A stretch of 15,623 bases of DNA from Flavobacteriaceae bacterium (GTDB taxonomy: Bacteria > Bacteroidota > Bacteroidia > Flavobacteriales > Flavobacteriaceae). The stretch's first letter is position 1; every line of letters begins with the position of its first letter. The notes under the pieces were generated by a model, which did not search any database, was not told the origin of the DNA, and saw nothing but the letters and a program-made list of their open reading frames with translations. A program made the translations under genes and the position numbers. Location of the stretch: NCBI GenBank assembly GCA_030618945.1, contig JAUXCI010000026.1, forward strand, positions 1-15,623, written 5' to 3'. Positions 15,226 through 15,623 of the stretch are shown here, one piece after another.

Positions 15226-15623
15226 CTAAATACAGCTTTATTTTTTCTATTATCAACTCAGGAGCCTCTTCTATATCAATATGAATTCCATAATCAGGAA
15301 CCTCCAAAGTATCAAACTGAGAGCGCAACAATTTAGAGCCCATATAATGACCTTTTCTTTGATTAAGCCTTGACCGTATCAATTCAAAAGATCCCGATAA
15401 AAATACCCATACATAAGGATCAAGGTTTTTTGACAGTGTCATCCTATATTTTTCCTTAAGGGCTGAACAGGCCAATACCGCTCCCTTGTCTTTATTCCAA
15501 ATTTGCAAATTATCAGATAATGTATCAAGCCAGGAAATGCGGTCTTTATCTGTTAAGGCTTCACCCCTACTCATTTTTTCTATATTAACCTGAGGATGAA
15601 AATCATCCGCATCAAAATAAGGA
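15218..15623 (-). CDS. gntK: Gluconokinase, C-terminal fragment (5' end outside window)
   Basis: The frame is open to the window edge; 134 residues are visible, beginning PYFDADDFHPQVNIEKMSRGEALTD. This matches the substrate-binding stretch of small (about 160-175 residue) gluconokinases, which phosphorylate gluconate with ATP to 6-phosphogluconate. The Walker A loop (GxSGxGKS) must lie just outside. Further landmarks are DKDRISWLDTL, VLACSALKEKYRMTL, FLSGSFELIRSRLNQRKGHYMGSKLLRSQFDTLE and a terminal helix. An internal ATG at 15574 is not the start because homology continues upstream of it in frame. The stop lies inside the first codons of gnd (8-bp overlap), so the product of this enzyme is the substrate of its cotranscribed neighbour. 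It could instead be called idnK; sequence alone does not separate the two. Confidence 0.92.
   Translation of the reverse strand, partial: PYFDADDFHPQVNIEKMSRGEALTDKDRISWLDTLSDNLQIWNKDKGAVLACSALKEKYRMTLSKNLDPYVWVFLSGSFELIRSRLNQRKGHYMGSKLLRSQFDTLEVPDYGIHIDIEEAPELIIEKIKLYLDE

Noticed and set aside
1..15623. Mobile element, CRISPR array, prophage or toxin-antitoxin system
   Set aside because: No transposase, integrase, regularly spaced repeats, phage structural genes or recognisable toxin-antitoxin pair was seen on either strand.

Overview
The window looks like chromosomal DNA of a member of the Bacteroidota, most likely Flavobacteriia. Four things suggest this. The DNA is AT-rich. Genes lack convincing Shine-Dalgarno sequences. 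Several starts sit just behind the Bacteroidota -7 promoter element (TAnnTTTG), in perfect form ahead of five genes. Two outer-membrane receptors have a carboxypeptidase-like N-terminal domain followed by a plug and barrel, a lineage hallmark. I see no rRNA, tRNA, CRISPR array, insertion sequence or prophage gene.

Layout, left to right. Positions 1-363 hold the 3' end of glycyl-tRNA synthetase (+). It converges on a large minus-strand gene (393-3809) for a 1138-residue predicted outer-membrane barrel of unknown function. Upstream on the same strand lie ogt (DNA alkyl repair) and tatD (metal-dependent DNase), 8 bp apart and probably one transcript. Divergent from tatD is an ArsC-family reductase (+). 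Two paralogous plus-strand TonB-receptor-like barrel proteins follow (5709-8144 and 8515-10986). Between them is a 54-codon minus-strand gene for a small membrane protein, with its own perfect -7 element and a bidirectional terminator shared with the first receptor. Next come fumC (TCA cycle), guaD (guanine deaminase) and a small protein resembling the bacterial eRF1-like family, all on the plus strand. On the minus strand, a gntK fragment overlaps gnd by 8 bp: gluconate is phosphorylated to 6-phosphogluconate, then oxidatively decarboxylated to ribulose 5-phosphate. Downstream of gnd is a candidate 49-codon ORF whose stop abuts the stop of the eRF1-like gene.

Most of the window is ordinary housekeeping and envelope gene content. 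The least explained parts are the 1138-residue barrel with an EF-hand-like loop, the two small minus-strand genes, the eRF1-like protein, and the paralogous receptor pair. I found no convincing new multi-gene defence, mobile or biosynthetic system.
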